Shown: positions 15,914 to 24,901 of the stretch, one piece after another
How positions within the stretch are numbered: position 1 is the stretch's first letter
Layout: every line of letters starts with the position of its first letter
Assembly (NCBI RefSeq): GCF_007997015.1
Contig: NZ_VOSM01000008.1
Span: 148,387 to 212,386 of the forward strand
Direction: 5' to 3'
Source of the DNA: Lujinxingia vulgaris
Lineage (GTDB): Bacteria > Myxococcota_A > Bradymonadia > Bradymonadales > Bradymonadaceae
DNA: 64,000 bases
The notes under the pieces: generated by a model
Told to the model about the DNA's origin: nothing
Databases searched by the model: none
Seen by the model: only the letters and a program-made list of their open reading frames with translations
Position numbers and translations under genes: made by a program

Positions 15914-16981
15914 ATGTCTGACAACGAATGGAGCGACGATGCGGAGTTTGCCGCGCGTCTGGAGCAAGTGCGAGCGCGCGACCCCGAGGCGGACGGCCGC
16001 TTCGTCTACGGGGTGAAAAGCACCGGCGTTTTTTGTCGGCCCTCGTGTGGCTCCCGTCAGGCGTTGGCCAGGAACATCGTATTCTTCGAGAAGGTCGAGC
16101 AGGCCCGTGCGGCTGGCTACCGGGCCTGCAAACGCTGCAGACCGGAGGAGCCTCCCCGTGGCGAGCGCGAGGTTGCGCTCGTCGCGCGCCTCTGCCGCTT
16201 TATCAAGTCCCAGGATGAGGCGCCCTCATTGGCGCAGCTCGCCGCGCATGTGGAGCTCAGCCCCCACCACGTCCATCGCCTTTTCAAGGCGCATACCGGG
16301 CTGACGCCGCACGCCTATATCGCCGCGCACCGTGCCGCGAGGGTTCGCAACGGCTTGCGTTCTAAAGACACCGTCACCGAAGCCATCTTTGAGGCGGGTT
16401 ACAGTTCGTCGGGGCGCTTCTATGAAAGTGCCACCGAGCGCCTGGGCATGACGCCGAGCGAGTTTCGCAAAGGTGGCCCCGATGTGGCGATTCGCTTTGC
16501 GGTTGGCGAGTGCTCGCTCGGCGCGATTCTTGTGGCGGCGAGTGGCAAGGGGGTGTGCGCGATCTCACTGGGTGATGAGGCCGAGGCGCTGGTCCATGAG
16601 TTGGAGCGCCAGTTTCCCAACGCCGAACTGGTGGGTGCAGACCCCGACTTTGAGTGTCTGGTCGCCCGGGTGGTTGGGTTGGTTGAGGCGCCGCAGCTGG
16701 GCTGCGATTTGCCCCTGGATATTCGGGGCACGGCGTTTCAGGAGCGGGTCTGGAAGGCGCTGCGGGCCGTGCCGCCCGGCCAACGCCTGACCTACGGGGA
16801 GCTGGCCCGGGCCATTGGTGAACCGAAGGCTGCTCGCGCGGTGGCCGGGGCGTGTGCGGCCAATACGATCGCGGTGGCGATTCCGTGTCATCGGGTGGTT
16901 CGCAGCGATGGGAGCATCTCGGGGTATCGGTGGGGGGTGGAGCGTAAGAGGGTGTTGTTGGAGCGTGAGGGCGATTCCTGA
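15914..16981 (+). CDS. ada: Bifunctional Ada: methyl-phosphotriester sensor and O6-methylguanine-DNA methyltransferase
   Basis: 355 residues, the normal Ada length. The N-terminal zinc domain has the four Cys ligands (C41 and C45 in FCRPSC, C72 and C75 in ACKRC); C41 corresponds to the residue that takes methyl groups from DNA phosphotriesters. An AraC-type helix-turn-helix region follows (about 95-185, LAQLAAHVELSPHHVHRLFK and ITEAIF-like second unit). The C-terminal alkyltransferase domain has the IPCHRV active site (Cys near 325) that removes O6-methylguanine damage. It should repair alkylated DNA and activate its own and related genes. Start: the ATG at 15914; a longer frame upstream lacks similarity. 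No alkA or alkB neighbour is seen. Confidence 0.95.
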   Translation: MSDNEWSDDAEFAARLEQVRARDPEADGRFVYGVKSTGVFCRPSCGSRQALARNIVFFEKVEQARAAGYRACKRCRPEEPPRGEREVALVARLCRFIKSQDEAPSLAQLAAHVELSPHHVHRLFKAHTGLTPHAYIAAHRAARVRNGLRSKDTVTEAIFEAGYSSSGRFYESATERLGMTPSEFRKGGPDVAIRFAVGECSLGAILVAASGKGVCAISLGDEAEALVHELERQFPNAELVGADPDFECLVARVVGLVEAPQLGCDLPLDIRGTAFQERVWKALRAVPPGQRLTYGELARAIGEPKAARAVAGACAANTIAVAIPCHRVVRSDGSISGYRWGVERKRVLLEREGDS

Positions 16982-17123
16982 GCAGGTTCGAGACGAGGCG
17001 AAGGGCGCATCAACGCCGGTGACGATGCGGAAGCTTGCCTCAGGCCTCGAAGCGCTGGAGCGTCTTGTGCGTCTTTGAGCAGTCACGAAGGGCGGACCCG
17101 AAGGGCGCCTCACATGTGCCTTA

Positions 17124-17750
17124 TTAAGGTCGCCAGAACGCCAGGGTCGATTCGCAGGTTTCGGAGGTGGGCGGATCGAGGTGTTGGAGCAGGTAGTCAG
17201 CCTGGTGACTCCACGTGTCGACGCCCTGCTCGGTGGTGGCGTTGAGGGTGGTGGCGGTTTTGGCGAAGAGGTCGGAGACCAGGGTGCTGATGTTGTTTCG
17301 GAACTCGCGAGCTTGTTCGGCGGTGATACCGGAGGGTGTGTGGATGTCTTCGATCAGGCAGGCGAAGTTGAGGTAGGTCTGGGCCAGGCGCAGGGTGCCC
17401 CAGGCGCGGAGGTCGGGGTCGGTGGAGCCCTTCAGGTGGTCTCGGAGGCGTGCGTCGAGGGCCTGCTGGCCAGCGGATCGCTCCTGAAGCAGGCTATTGA
17501 ATTTTCGCATACTCTGGCGAAGGGCTGCATCGAACGAGACAAACTCGCCGAGCCAGGTGTGGAAGTCTTCTTCGAGGGCGCGGCGCTCTTCGGGCCAGTC
17601 GGAGGTGTCGAGTGCGAAGGGGCGGGGCTGGGCGTCGGACATCTGTTGGGAGGTGGAGCAGGCGGCGAGCAGGCAGGTTGTGAGCGCGACGAGCGTGCGT
17701 TGCTTCCAGGGGGCTATGAGAGAACTCCGTGCGTTTTGAACAAGGAACAT
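17124..17750 (-). CDS. Hypothetical lipoprotein
   Basis: About 208 residues from the ATG at 17750. The signal peptide TLVALTTCLLAACST has a lipobox (LAAC). The mature part is almost entirely helical (FHTWLGEFVSFDAALRQSMRKF, LRLAQTYLNFACLIEDI, FRNNISTLVSDLFAKTATTL) with a C-terminal Cys in SETCESTLAFW. It contains no domain I recognise. The helices with a middle Cys and a late Cys suggest a small periplasmic helical bundle, possibly disulfide-linked. Its N-terminal start is not certain because no strong ribosome site is visible. It follows the Ala/Glu-repeat lipoprotein gene on the same strand by 50 bp and may share its transcript. Confidence 0.7.
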   Translation of the reverse strand: MFLVQNARSSLIAPWKQRTLVALTTCLLAACSTSQQMSDAQPRPFALDTSDWPEERRALEEDFHTWLGEFVSFDAALRQSMRKFNSLLQERSAGQQALDARLRDHLKGSTDPDLRAWGTLRLAQTYLNFACLIEDIHTPSGITAEQAREFRNNISTLVSDLFAKTATTLNATTEQGVDTWSHQADYLLQHLDPPTSETCESTLAFWRP

Positions 17751-17800
17751 CCCGGCCGGCGTGGGGGGGCCGGCCGGGGAGTCTGGCGCAGGGTGAGTGT

Positions 17801-18403
17801 TCAGTCGCCGGTGGGCGAATTGCACACACCGAAGATGCAGCGGGACAGCGGCTGGGGACACTCGGTGCTTTCATCGCAGGGGATGGTGCATGTGCGGCGC
17901 TCGCCATCCGGAGTCAGATACCAGAGGCAAATACCGGTGTCGCATTGCAGCGAGCCCACGCCTTCATCGCAGGGCTCGCCGAATTTACGCGTGCCGCGGG
18001 TGCCGGCGAGGCAGTAGCGGGGGTTGGTGGGATCCGATGAGTTGGAGAAGCAGACTTCATCCGCCTTGCAGTCGTCGTTGGAGTTGCACCGGGTTGCGCC
18101 GGTGGCGCCGAGGTCTTCCATCTGAGCCAGGGAGGGGGCTTCGAGCTGGCCCTGACCTTCGGCGGGCGCGGCTTCTTCGGCGGGCGCGGCTTCTTCGGCG
18201 GGCGCGGCTTCTTCGGCGGGCGCGGCTTCTTCGGGGGGCGCTTCAGCGGGCGCGGCTTCTTCGGCGGGTGCGGCTTCTTCGGCGGGAGCGGTCTGCTCGG
18301 CCGTGGCTTCGGTGGACTCCGCGTTGCTCGTGTCGGATTCGCAGGCGAGCGTGGTGCTGGCGAGGGCGATGGCGAGCAGGGTGGCTTTGAGGAGGTTTCT
18401 CAT
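17801..18403 (-). CDS. Cys-rich lipoprotein with EAAPAE repeat linker
   Basis: 200 residues from the ATG at 18403. The signal peptide LLKATLLAIALASTTLACES has lipobox TLAC. Residues 35-85 or so are a low-complexity linker of (EAAPAE)n encoded by near-perfect 18-bp DNA repeats. The C-terminal 110 residues contain a Cys-rich module (CNSNDDCKADEVCF, RYCLAGTRGT, GEPCDEGVGSLQCDTGICL, CTIPCDESTECPQPLSRCIFGVC) of the kind common in deltaproteobacterial surface lipoproteins. A related module is encoded at 18755-19291. Probably anchored in the outer membrane with a disulfide-stabilised head on a flexible stalk. Ligand unknown. The 18-bp repeats could change length by slippage. Confidence 0.8.
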   Translation of the reverse strand: MRNLLKATLLAIALASTTLACESDTSNAESTEATAEQTAPAEEAAPAEEAAPAEAPPEEAAPAEEAAPAEEAAPAEEAAPAEGQGQLEAPSLAQMEDLGATGATRCNSNDDCKADEVCFSNSSDPTNPRYCLAGTRGTRKFGEPCDEGVGSLQCDTGICLWYLTPDGERRTCTIPCDESTECPQPLSRCIFGVCNSPTGD

Positions 18404-18656
18404 ACATCCATCCAGGGTCAGTGGGCCGGGGCGTTGAGGTTGCCCGGCGTCATCATTGGGTCGGGGCGAGGGTGCCACGCCACGTGGTAGCAAGCGCCGG
18501 CGGTGCGATGCCCGGGGTCGCGCGGGAACGCGTGTTTCCAGGCGAGGCCTGGGAGGTGGGGCGGTTGGGGCGCTGGCGTATGCGGCGAGGCTACAACGAA
18601 GGGCGGCGAGTTTCCAGGGGCGGGGCGGTGCGCAGGTTTGGGAGGGCGCGGCGCAT

Positions 18657-18694
18657 AAAAAAACGCCCGGCGCGCAAGAGCGTCGGGCGTTTTA
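18657..18694. terminator. Rho-independent terminator, bidirectional
   Basis: AAAAAAACGCCCGGCG and CGTCGGGCGTTTTA pair with one G-T wobble around an 8-nt loop. The A-run on one side and T-run on the other allow termination on both strands. It lies 60 bp past the end of the lipoprotein gene at 18755-19291, so it should serve that leftward transcript. Confidence 0.75.
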
Positions 18695-18754
18695 AAGTGT
18701 GCAAGAGGGCGAGGAGGTTGGCTTCAGGAGTCGGACTCGCCGCTCTTAACGGTC

Positions 18755-19291
18755 TTACTCAGCCGCGGGCGGCGAGCAGATGCCGAAGACGCACTCGGGG
18801 AAGGCGTCGGGGCATTCGCCTTCGACTTCGCCGGTGCAGGTGGTGGTGCAGGCGCTGACTTCGCCTTCTTCGGTGTCGTACTGGGCGCAGAGGCCGGAGG
18901 CGCACTCAAGCTCACCGGTCTCCGGGCTGCAGGCGTCGCCGGGCTCGAAGGTGCCGCGGGTGCCGGGCACGCAGCAGGCCACGTCGTCGCCGCGGCTGAC
19001 GTCGAAGCAGACTTCGGAGGCGCCGCAGTCGTCGTTGGAGAAGCAGCCTTCGGCTGAGATCTCCTCGCAGCTCGCCGCGGTGATGTCGGGATCTGCGAGT
19101 TCACCGGTCTGGGGGCCGGGGTCGACGTCTTCGTCGGCATCGTCGCCGGCATCTTCGCTGGCGTCGGTCCCGGTATCTTCGCCGGCGTCGGTTTCGATGG
19201 TGTTATCTTCGTCGGCGTCGCCCGAGCAGGCGATCGTGGTGAGCGAGAGGCCCGAGACGAGCAAACAGGACAGCAGCAGTCGTTTCAACAT
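18755..19291 (-). CDS. Cys-rich lipoprotein with acidic Asp/Glu linker
   Basis: 178 residues from the ATG at 19291, with AAGGAG upstream. The signal peptide LLLSCLLVSGLSLTTIACSG has lipobox TIAC. An acidic linker (about residues 24-60, rich in DAGEDTGTDASEDAGDD) leads to a Cys-rich head: CEEISAEGCFSNDDCGASEVCF, CCVPGTRGTFEPGDAC, ECASGLCAQY, CTTTCTGEVEGECPDAFPECVFGIC. The head aligns with that of the protein encoded at 17801-18403 (shared DDCxAxEVCF, PGTRGT and CxFGxC), so the two are diverged paralogues with different stalks. Predicted outer-membrane surface lipoprotein of unknown ligand. Confidence 0.82.
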   Translation of the reverse strand: MLKRLLLSCLLVSGLSLTTIACSGDADEDNTIETDAGEDTGTDASEDAGDDADEDVDPGPQTGELADPDITAASCEEISAEGCFSNDDCGASEVCFDVSRGDDVACCVPGTRGTFEPGDACSPETGELECASGLCAQYDTEEGEVSACTTTCTGEVEGECPDAFPECVFGICSPPAAE

Positions 19292-19496
19292 CTTCAATCT
19301 CCTTGTGATGCATGGTGATCTGGCCCCAAACGACCAGAGGACCGACGCTAACACGGGGATCCGGGGGCGGGCAAAAACTTCTTGCCCGAAAGAGCGCGGA
19401 GTCCAGGGCGCTGGCGAGCTTGTCGCGTCGAGGGGGTGCCTAGGCTTGTAGGGAGCTTCAAACACGTCGAGAACGAGCACCAGACCAGGAGCGAGC

Positions 19497-21005
19497 ATGA
19501 CAGCGTTAGGGCCGTTGACGGTGGTGTCCAATCGCCTGCCGGTGGTGATGCGTCAGAGGGGGGGGAGCTGGAAGGTGGAGCCGGGGGCGGGGGGGCTGGT
19601 CGCGGCGATGCGCCCGATCTTGGAGCGGCAGGGGGGCTGCTGGGTAGGGTGGCCCGGGGTGGTCGAGGAGGACGGGCAGGGCTGGGCCGGTGGGCTGCAG
19701 CGCGCTGGCGAGCGGGCGGGCTATGCGCTGGAGCCGGTGACGATGAGCCGGGATCAGTATGAGGGGTATTATGAGGGGTTCTCCAACTCGGTGATCTGGC
19801 CGCTTTTTCATGGGTTTGCGGACCGGTGCACCTTTGATGCGGCGGACTTTGAGCAGTATCGCGCGGTGAATCAGCGTTTTGCCGAGGCGACAATGCGCTG
19901 TGTGGGCGGCGAGGGCCTGGTGTGGGTGCATGATTACCAGCTCTTTGAGGTGGGCCAGCGGTTAAGGAAGCTGGGCCATCGGGGGCGGCTCGCGCATTTT
20001 TTGCACATCTCGTATCCGGGTATGGAGAATTACGCCAAGCTCCCCTGGCGGCGGGAGCTGTTGAGGGCGCTGCTGGCCTACGATCTGGTGGGGTTTCAGA
20101 CCGCGCGCGATGTGCGCAACTTCGTGCGCTGTGCCGAGGCGTTCGGGGTGGGCGGGGTGCTGCGCCATGAGGGTGGCGAGGCCTTGCTGGTGGCCGAAGA
20201 CGGACGGCGGGTGGAGGTCGGGGCCTTTCCGATCGGGATGGATTTTCAGGGGTTCTCGGAGCGCGCGGCAAGCTCGGAGGTCGAAGAGCGGGTGCGGGCG
20301 TTGCAGGACGAGATCGGCGCGTACCGGATGTTTCTGGGCATCGATCGACTCGATTATACCAAGGGGCTCATCCACCGCCTGCGCGCTTTTGAGCTGATGC
20401 TGGAGCGTCATCCGCATCTTTGTGAGCAGGTGATGTTCTTTCAGCTGGTGGTGCCCAGCCGGGAGAACGTGAGCGAGTATCGCTCGCTCAAGCGGGAGTT
20501 TGACCGGGTAGTGGGGCGCATCAACGGGCGCTTTAGCACCTCGGGCTGGCAGCCGATCCGCTACCTCTACAACCGGGTCAATCCGGTGGAGCTGGCCGCA
20601 CTCTACCGCCTGGCGGTGGTGGCGCTGGTGACGCCCCTGCGCGACGGGATGAACCTTGTGGCCAAGGAGTATTGCGCCTGCCAGGTCGATGAAAACGGTG
20701 CGCTGGTGCTCAGTGAGTTTGCCGGCGCGGCCGCGCAGCTCGGCGAGGGGGCGGTGCTGGTCAATCCCTACGATCGGGAGACCACCGCCGACGCCATGGC
20801 GCGGGCGGTGCAAATGGATGAGGCCCGCCGGCGCATACGCATGCGCTCGATGCGGCGGATCATCGCCGAGAGCGATGTGTACCAGTGGGCGGAGCGATTT
20901 TTAGATCGCGCCGTCGAGGGGCCGCAGCCCGGCGAGGGGTTCGCGACGCCGGCGCAGATCTCGGTGTTGGGGGGCGGGGTGGGGCCGATTGCGCCGCAGC
21001 CTTAG
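19497..21005 (+). CDS. otsA: Trehalose-6-phosphate synthase (GT20)
   Basis: 502 residues. Glycosyltransferase family 20 markers in order: VSNRLPV (10-16), GGLV (32-35), HDYQL (145-149), HISYPG in place of the usual [13 protein letters not shown] (about 283-290), [13 protein letters not shown] (about 380) and VLSEFAGAA (about 403). It makes trehalose-6-phosphate from UDP- or GDP-glucose and glucose-6-phosphate in the cytoplasm. There is no phosphatase (OtsB) domain at the C-terminus and no otsB next to it, so dephosphorylation must be encoded elsewhere. Start: the ATG at 19497 with AGGAG at a good distance. The neighbouring gene on the left is divergent. A treS-maltokinase fusion lies 5 kb downstream on the other strand. 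Confidence 0.94.
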   Translation: MTALGPLTVVSNRLPVVMRQRGGSWKVEPGAGGLVAAMRPILERQGGCWVGWPGVVEEDGQGWAGGLQRAGERAGYALEPVTMSRDQYEGYYEGFSNSVIWPLFHGFADRCTFDAADFEQYRAVNQRFAEATMRCVGGEGLVWVHDYQLFEVGQRLRKLGHRGRLAHFLHISYPGMENYAKLPWRRELLRALLAYDLVGFQTARDVRNFVRCAEAFGVGGVLRHEGGEALLVAEDGRRVEVGAFPIGMDFQGFSERAASSEVEERVRALQDEIGAYRMFLGIDRLDYTKGLIHRLRAFELMLERHPHLCEQVMFFQLVVPSRENVSEYRSLKREFDRVVGRINGRFSTSGWQPIRYLYNRVNPVELAALYRLAVVALVTPLRDGMNLVAKEYCACQVDENGALVLSEFAGAAAQLGEGAVLVNPYDRETTADAMARAVQMDEARRRIRMRSMRRIIAESDVYQWAERFLDRAVEGPQPGEGFATPAQISVLGGGVGPIAPQP

Positions 21006-21018
21006 TGTGCTGTGAGTT

Positions 21019-21098
21019 TTCGTTGCTGCCGCGTTGACTACGCTGAGAGCGTCGCGGGCGGTGTCGCAAAGCCTGGACGATGCTCAGGCATCGCCTGC
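21019..21098 (+). repeat. 80-bp dispersed repeat with conserved stem-loop (copy 1)
   Basis: By hand alignment this segment matches 51094-51173 at 61 of 80 positions, without gaps, from TTCGTTGCTG to TCGCCTGC. Both contain GACGATGC-N4-GCRTCGCC, which folds into a short hairpin; the one change in the stem keeps a T-G pair. Both copies start about 14-15 bp after the end of a gene or its terminator on the same strand. Confidence 0.7.
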
Positions 21099-21226
21099 CG
21101 GACCTGTGCCATGCTTATTTCCGAAGCCATGCCATCACCATCGGCTTACAGCGTTATCGGGGCGGAAGTGGTGATGTGCGGAGGTGATGCCGCTGCCATT
21201 GAATTTGCGGTGACGTTTTCGTTAGT

Positions 21227-21246
21227 ATGAACTAACTAGAGTTCAT
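21227..21246. promoter_or_regulatory. Operator-like inverted repeat upstream of the Tad-like operon
   Basis: ATGAACT (21227-21233) and AGTTCAT (21240-21246) form perfect 7-bp arms around a 6-bp spacer, 26 bp before the first gene of the operon. The site is AT-rich compared with its surroundings. The geometry suits a dimeric regulator; which one is unknown. Confidence 0.4.
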
Positions 21247-21272
21247 CACGCCCCGCAGCACACGATGTATGG

Positions 21273-22367
21273 ATGCTTGGAGAGGGGGCGACTGTGTGGA
21301 GGAAAGGTTTGAAAGACACGCAGGAGCACAGGGGCACGGTGCCACGCCAGACGCCGCGTGTGCACAGGCGCGCGCCGCAAGGGGCGGGAGAGGTGCTCGG
21401 GCAGTTTATGCTGCACGGCGGCGGTGTCCTGGCGCTCTGTGTGGCGCTGGCGTTGTGGCAGCTTCCCGGGGCGCATCTTGATTTGATGTGGCAGAGCGGG
21501 GCGGAGTCTTCGCAGGTCGCCAGCGCGCTGGCGCTTCGCGCCAGCTTGCATGTGGGCATCGCCGCGCTCTGCTGGGGCCTGCTCTACGGGGCGTTCAGCG
21601 CGTTGCGAGGGCGGCTTTCGAGCAAGGAGGCGCGCCTGCAACGCCGCTTTAAGCCGGCGCAGGGCGCGGTCTTTATCGAGACGCTGGCGGTGATGCCGGT
21701 CTTCCTGTTGTTGACCTTCGGGCTGTTGCAGCTCTCGATTGTGAACATCACCGCCGCGCTGATTCCGGTGGCCGGTTACCAGGGGGCGCGGGCGGCCTGG
21801 GTATGGCAGCCGGAGGCCGACAGCGGTCGAAGCGGGGTGACGCAGGCGGAGGTCAATGAGCGCGTGCGCATCGCGGTGGCGCTTGTGATGACCCCGGTGG
21901 TCGCCGGCGATATGCAGATGGTGGGCAGCGGCATCAGCCCGCAGGCGCAGGCGATGGCGCGGGCGATGTACGCGCGTTTTGCGCTCGATGTCTCGGGCGG
22001 GGGCATCGCCAGCCTGCTGATGCCGGTGGGGGGCAACAACTCCACCACTGAGTTGAGCGCGGCGCGGGCGTTTGATTCCGATGCGCTGGATCGGCGCGCG
22101 GTCCGCAAGTTTCTCTTCGCCTACATGATGACCGACGTCGGCGAGGGTTTGATTGCCGGAGAAGATCCCGGGGTGGTGCATAACGCCACCTCGACCGGTG
22201 TGCGTTTTCAGTTCCACCACTACCTGGCGATGCCCCTTGTGGGCGGTCTCTTCGGAGAGCGCCGCTTCTTCTCGGGCACCGGTGGCCGCCCCGGCTACTA
22301 CCGCACCTGGGATCATGAGTACGCCTTTCCCCGTCAACCTCATGGTGTCAACCACCGCACGCCGTGA
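21273..22367 (+). CDS. TadE-like pseudopilin protein with extra N-terminal membrane segments
   Basis: 364 residues from the ATG at 21273 (the start is uncertain, with no strong ribosome site). Two hydrophobic segments lie near residues 50-65 and 95-112. A TadE-type pseudopilin segment follows at about 132-158, GAVFIETLAVMPVFLLLTFG, including the Glu that follows the cleavage-type Phe/Ile in TadE proteins. The rest is a soluble, presumably periplasmic domain without a motif I know. First gene of a rightward operon with two more TadE/TadG-like genes. The fusion of two membrane helices ahead of the pilin segment is unusual for TadE, which is normally near 150-200 residues. Confidence 0.75.
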   Translation: MLGEGATVWRKGLKDTQEHRGTVPRQTPRVHRRAPQGAGEVLGQFMLHGGGVLALCVALALWQLPGAHLDLMWQSGAESSQVASALALRASLHVGIAALCWGLLYGAFSALRGRLSSKEARLQRRFKPAQGAVFIETLAVMPVFLLLTFGLLQLSIVNITAALIPVAGYQGARAAWVWQPEADSGRSGVTQAEVNERVRIAVALVMTPVVAGDMQMVGSGISPQAQAMARAMYARFALDVSGGGIASLLMPVGGNNSTTELSAARAFDSDALDRRAVRKFLFAYMMTDVGEGLIAGEDPGVVHNATSTGVRFQFHHYLAMPLVGGLFGERRFFSGTGGRPGYYRTWDHEYAFPRQPHGVNHRTP

Positions 22368-22377
22368 AGGAAGGCCG

Positions 22378-24018
22378 ATGATAATGAACTCCATGTTGAA
22401 ATCGATGCACCGAGATGAGGGCGGGGCGATGGTGCTGCTGGCCCTGGCCGCCAGCCTGATTGTGCTGCTCAGCGCGATGGTGGTCTTTGATGCCGGCGAC
22501 GCCGCCTCGACCAACGTGCACGTGCAGCACAGCACCGACGCGGCGGCCTTTAGCCAGGCGTCGATTCAGGCCCGCTCCATGAACATGGTGGCCTACACCA
22601 ACGTCGGCAAGCGCATGACGGTGGGGATGGTCAACACCTACATCAACATCAACCAGTGGCTCTCCAACATCAATATGATGGCCACATACCTGGCCGTGGC
22701 GGTGTGTGCGGCCTCGGTGGTGGTGCCACCGCTGGCGTCGATCTGCAGTCAGGTGGCCCAGGCCGCCGCCGGGGCGCGAAGTCTGGTCAGCGCCGAGGGA
22801 CGTGACCGGGGCAAGATCTATCGCAAGCGCCGCAAGTGCATGATCGACAGTTGGTTCGGGTGCATTAAGCGCTGGCCGGAGCGCACCGAGTGGGGCGCGC
22901 CGGACTACGCCTGGTTGCCGCCGCCCATCAACAGCTTGATCTCGTTGCCCTTGCCCAACGATATCTACAACTGGAGCTCGCGCTCGCTGACCTCGCGTTT
23001 TTATGCGCGGGAGCTCAAAGCGTTTGATAACTACCAGCGCTACATGGTGGCGATCACGCCCTTCTGGGCGTGGACCGAGGGGGTGGCGCGGGGCATCTAC
23101 AACCAGGCGCCGGTGACGGTGGGGTATCCGCCGCCGCCTTTTGATGCGAGCCAGCGCCACGCATCGACGTTGCCGGTGCGGCGCGGAAACTGGAGCGACA
23201 CCTGTGAGCGGGCGCGCACCGGCGATGATCGCCTCTGGCACGCAGCCGATATCGCGTTGAAGTCGGGCATCGCGATCGCCGAGGGTAAAAACCGCGGCTC
23301 GGGCACCATGAAGGCCTCGCGCATTATGGCGATGGCCGTTGCCACCGGGTTCAGCACGCTGCTGGACTCCAAACATATCGTGCGTCCGGCCGACGCCATT
23401 CTCGCGCGCACCTGGTGGGAGAACTGCATGGGGCGCGGTCGGCGTGGCGGGACCAGCGCGGCGTTGCGGGTCTGGAACAGCGCCGGTGCCGGGACGGTGG
23501 GGCGTCCCTTCATCCTGGAGTCGCCCTCAAGCCCGGCGGCCTGGCAGCTGCGCACGTCGACCCTGATGTTTGGCTTCAGGCCCAACGCGTCCATGATGGA
23601 CGACGAGAAAGGTCGCAAGAACTACAGCGTGATGGGCTCCGATTACAGCGCGCGCAGCCCGCGCGCCGGCGGCACCTGGAAGCTCTCGCGCGCCGAATAC
23701 GCCTTCCAGAAAAACGAGCGTCCCAACCTCTGGGAGCCTCGCTGGAGCGCGCGTATCCGCCCGGTAGCGCTGCCCGGGGAGTGGAACGCGCTCTCGAACT
23801 TCGATCTGGCCGACGCCTTCCACGACTCGGCCGGCACGCTGGCGTATGTGACCACGGTCACCCACGTCTTCGATACGGTCTTTGGCGCCGACCTGATCAC
23901 GCACCCGCACTCGCTCAGCGGCACCAACGCCTTCTCGCAGATGCTCGATGAGGTCATCGCCATTGAGCTTGCCGTCCAGGGTCTTAACAGCGCGCGTATT
24001 GAGGGGTTGGCCAAATGA
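22378..24018 (+). CDS. TadG-like Flp pilus assembly protein
   Basis: 546 residues from the ATG at 22378, 10 bp after the previous stop, with GAAGGAAGG upstream. The N-terminus matches the putative Flp pilus-assembly TadE/G-like segment: DEGGAMVLLALAASLIVLLSAMVVFDAGD, followed by ASTNVHVQHSTDAAAFSQA. In Tad systems this module precedes a von Willebrand-type domain, but here the 480-residue C-terminal part has no MIDAS motif that I can see and is rich in Trp and Arg. Predicted single-span protein with a large periplasmic domain. It overlaps the next gene by 4 bp (ATGA), so translation is coupled. Confidence 0.78.
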   Translation: MIMNSMLKSMHRDEGGAMVLLALAASLIVLLSAMVVFDAGDAASTNVHVQHSTDAAAFSQASIQARSMNMVAYTNVGKRMTVGMVNTYININQWLSNINMMATYLAVAVCAASVVVPPLASICSQVAQAAAGARSLVSAEGRDRGKIYRKRRKCMIDSWFGCIKRWPERTEWGAPDYAWLPPPINSLISLPLPNDIYNWSSRSLTSRFYARELKAFDNYQRYMVAITPFWAWTEGVARGIYNQAPVTVGYPPPPFDASQRHASTLPVRRGNWSDTCERARTGDDRLWHAADIALKSGIAIAEGKNRGSGTMKASRIMAMAVATGFSTLLDSKHIVRPADAILARTWWENCMGRGRRGGTSAALRVWNSAGAGTVGRPFILESPSSPAAWQLRTSTLMFGFRPNASMMDDEKGRKNYSVMGSDYSARSPRAGGTWKLSRAEYAFQKNERPNLWEPRWSARIRPVALPGEWNALSNFDLADAFHDSAGTLAYVTTVTHVFDTVFGADLITHPHSLSGTNAFSQMLDEVIAIELAVQGLNSARIEGLAK

Positions 24019-24839
24019 TCAGACGCATCAATGCCTTGCTGCGCGATGAGCGCGGCACCTCCATGACCGAGTTTGTGATGACGATCCCGATCTTCATCAC
24101 GCTCTTTATTGGCATCATGAACCTGGGGCGGCCGGCCCGCGCGCAATCCTATGTGACCCGCGATGCGGCCACCGAGATGTGGCGGCAGGTCTACCAGGCT
24201 GAAGACGACGATCTGCGCATGAGCGCGCGCTACGAGTGGGCGGGGCTTGGCTCCCATGACAGCTGGCTGCGCACCCTGGAAGCCGGCTACCTGGGCGCCA
24301 CCGGTCACTGGGGGCACTCTCGCCTCTACGCTCAACCGATGATGTTCGGGCTGACCGGGCGCACGATCCCCAACCGCGGGGATTACGGCCGGATGGCGCG
24401 TAAGATCACCTCTAACCCCACCGAGATCGTGGGCAACGCGCACGTGGCCACGATGATGGTCAACGACACGCTGCATTTTGATGCGCTGGCTACCAGTATG
24501 GGCGGTCGCCCCGACTCTCTGGGCGATATCATCGGGGCGGTGGCCGGTACGGCGCTCTCCATCTCGGGGGCAGCCGCGGGTTTTGGCGCCGGGATCCGCT
24601 ACGGACAGGTCGACGCCGGGCATACCGCCACGGTGACCTTTACGACCGGTCATACCCGCACGCTGACGCGTAAGTACAACGCGCTGGTCTCGCCGACGCC
24701 CGATGGTCCGCTCTCGCCAGAGCAGCGCGCATTTCTGGTGGGCCGCACCTCGGCGGAGATCCGCGAGCCTTACCGCAACCTGCTCGACTTCTGGCGATCG
24801 ACGCTGCCCAATGAGCGCTACTCGGTGCCCAACTTCTGA
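24015..24839 (+). CDS. TadE-like pseudopilin protein
   Basis: 274 residues. The N-terminal segment DERGTSMTEFVMTIPIFITLFIGIMNL (about 11-37) is a classical TadE/pseudopilin signal: a charged leader, then Thr-Glu-Phe and a hydrophobic helix. The periplasmic remainder (YVTRDAATEMWRQVYQ, then Gly/Ala-rich) has no further motif I recognise. ATG overlaps the stop of the TadG-like gene. Together with its neighbours it probably forms part of a minor-pilin or envelope complex. No TadA ATPase, TadB/C, secretin or prepilin peptidase gene lies in this window, so the export machinery must be elsewhere if it is used. Confidence 0.82.
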   Translation: MIRRINALLRDERGTSMTEFVMTIPIFITLFIGIMNLGRPARAQSYVTRDAATEMWRQVYQAEDDDLRMSARYEWAGLGSHDSWLRTLEAGYLGATGHWGHSRLYAQPMMFGLTGRTIPNRGDYGRMARKITSNPTEIVGNAHVATMMVNDTLHFDALATSMGGRPDSLGDIIGAVAGTALSISGAAAGFGAGIRYGQVDAGHTATVTFTTGHTRTLTRKYNALVSPTPDGPLSPEQRAFLVGRTSAEIREPYRNLLDFWRSTLPNERYSVPNF

Positions 24840-24901
24840 GAGTTCTGGCCGGGGATCCCGGAGCGCGCCCGTGCGCGATGTTCGGACCTGAAGGTGATGC
24901 G

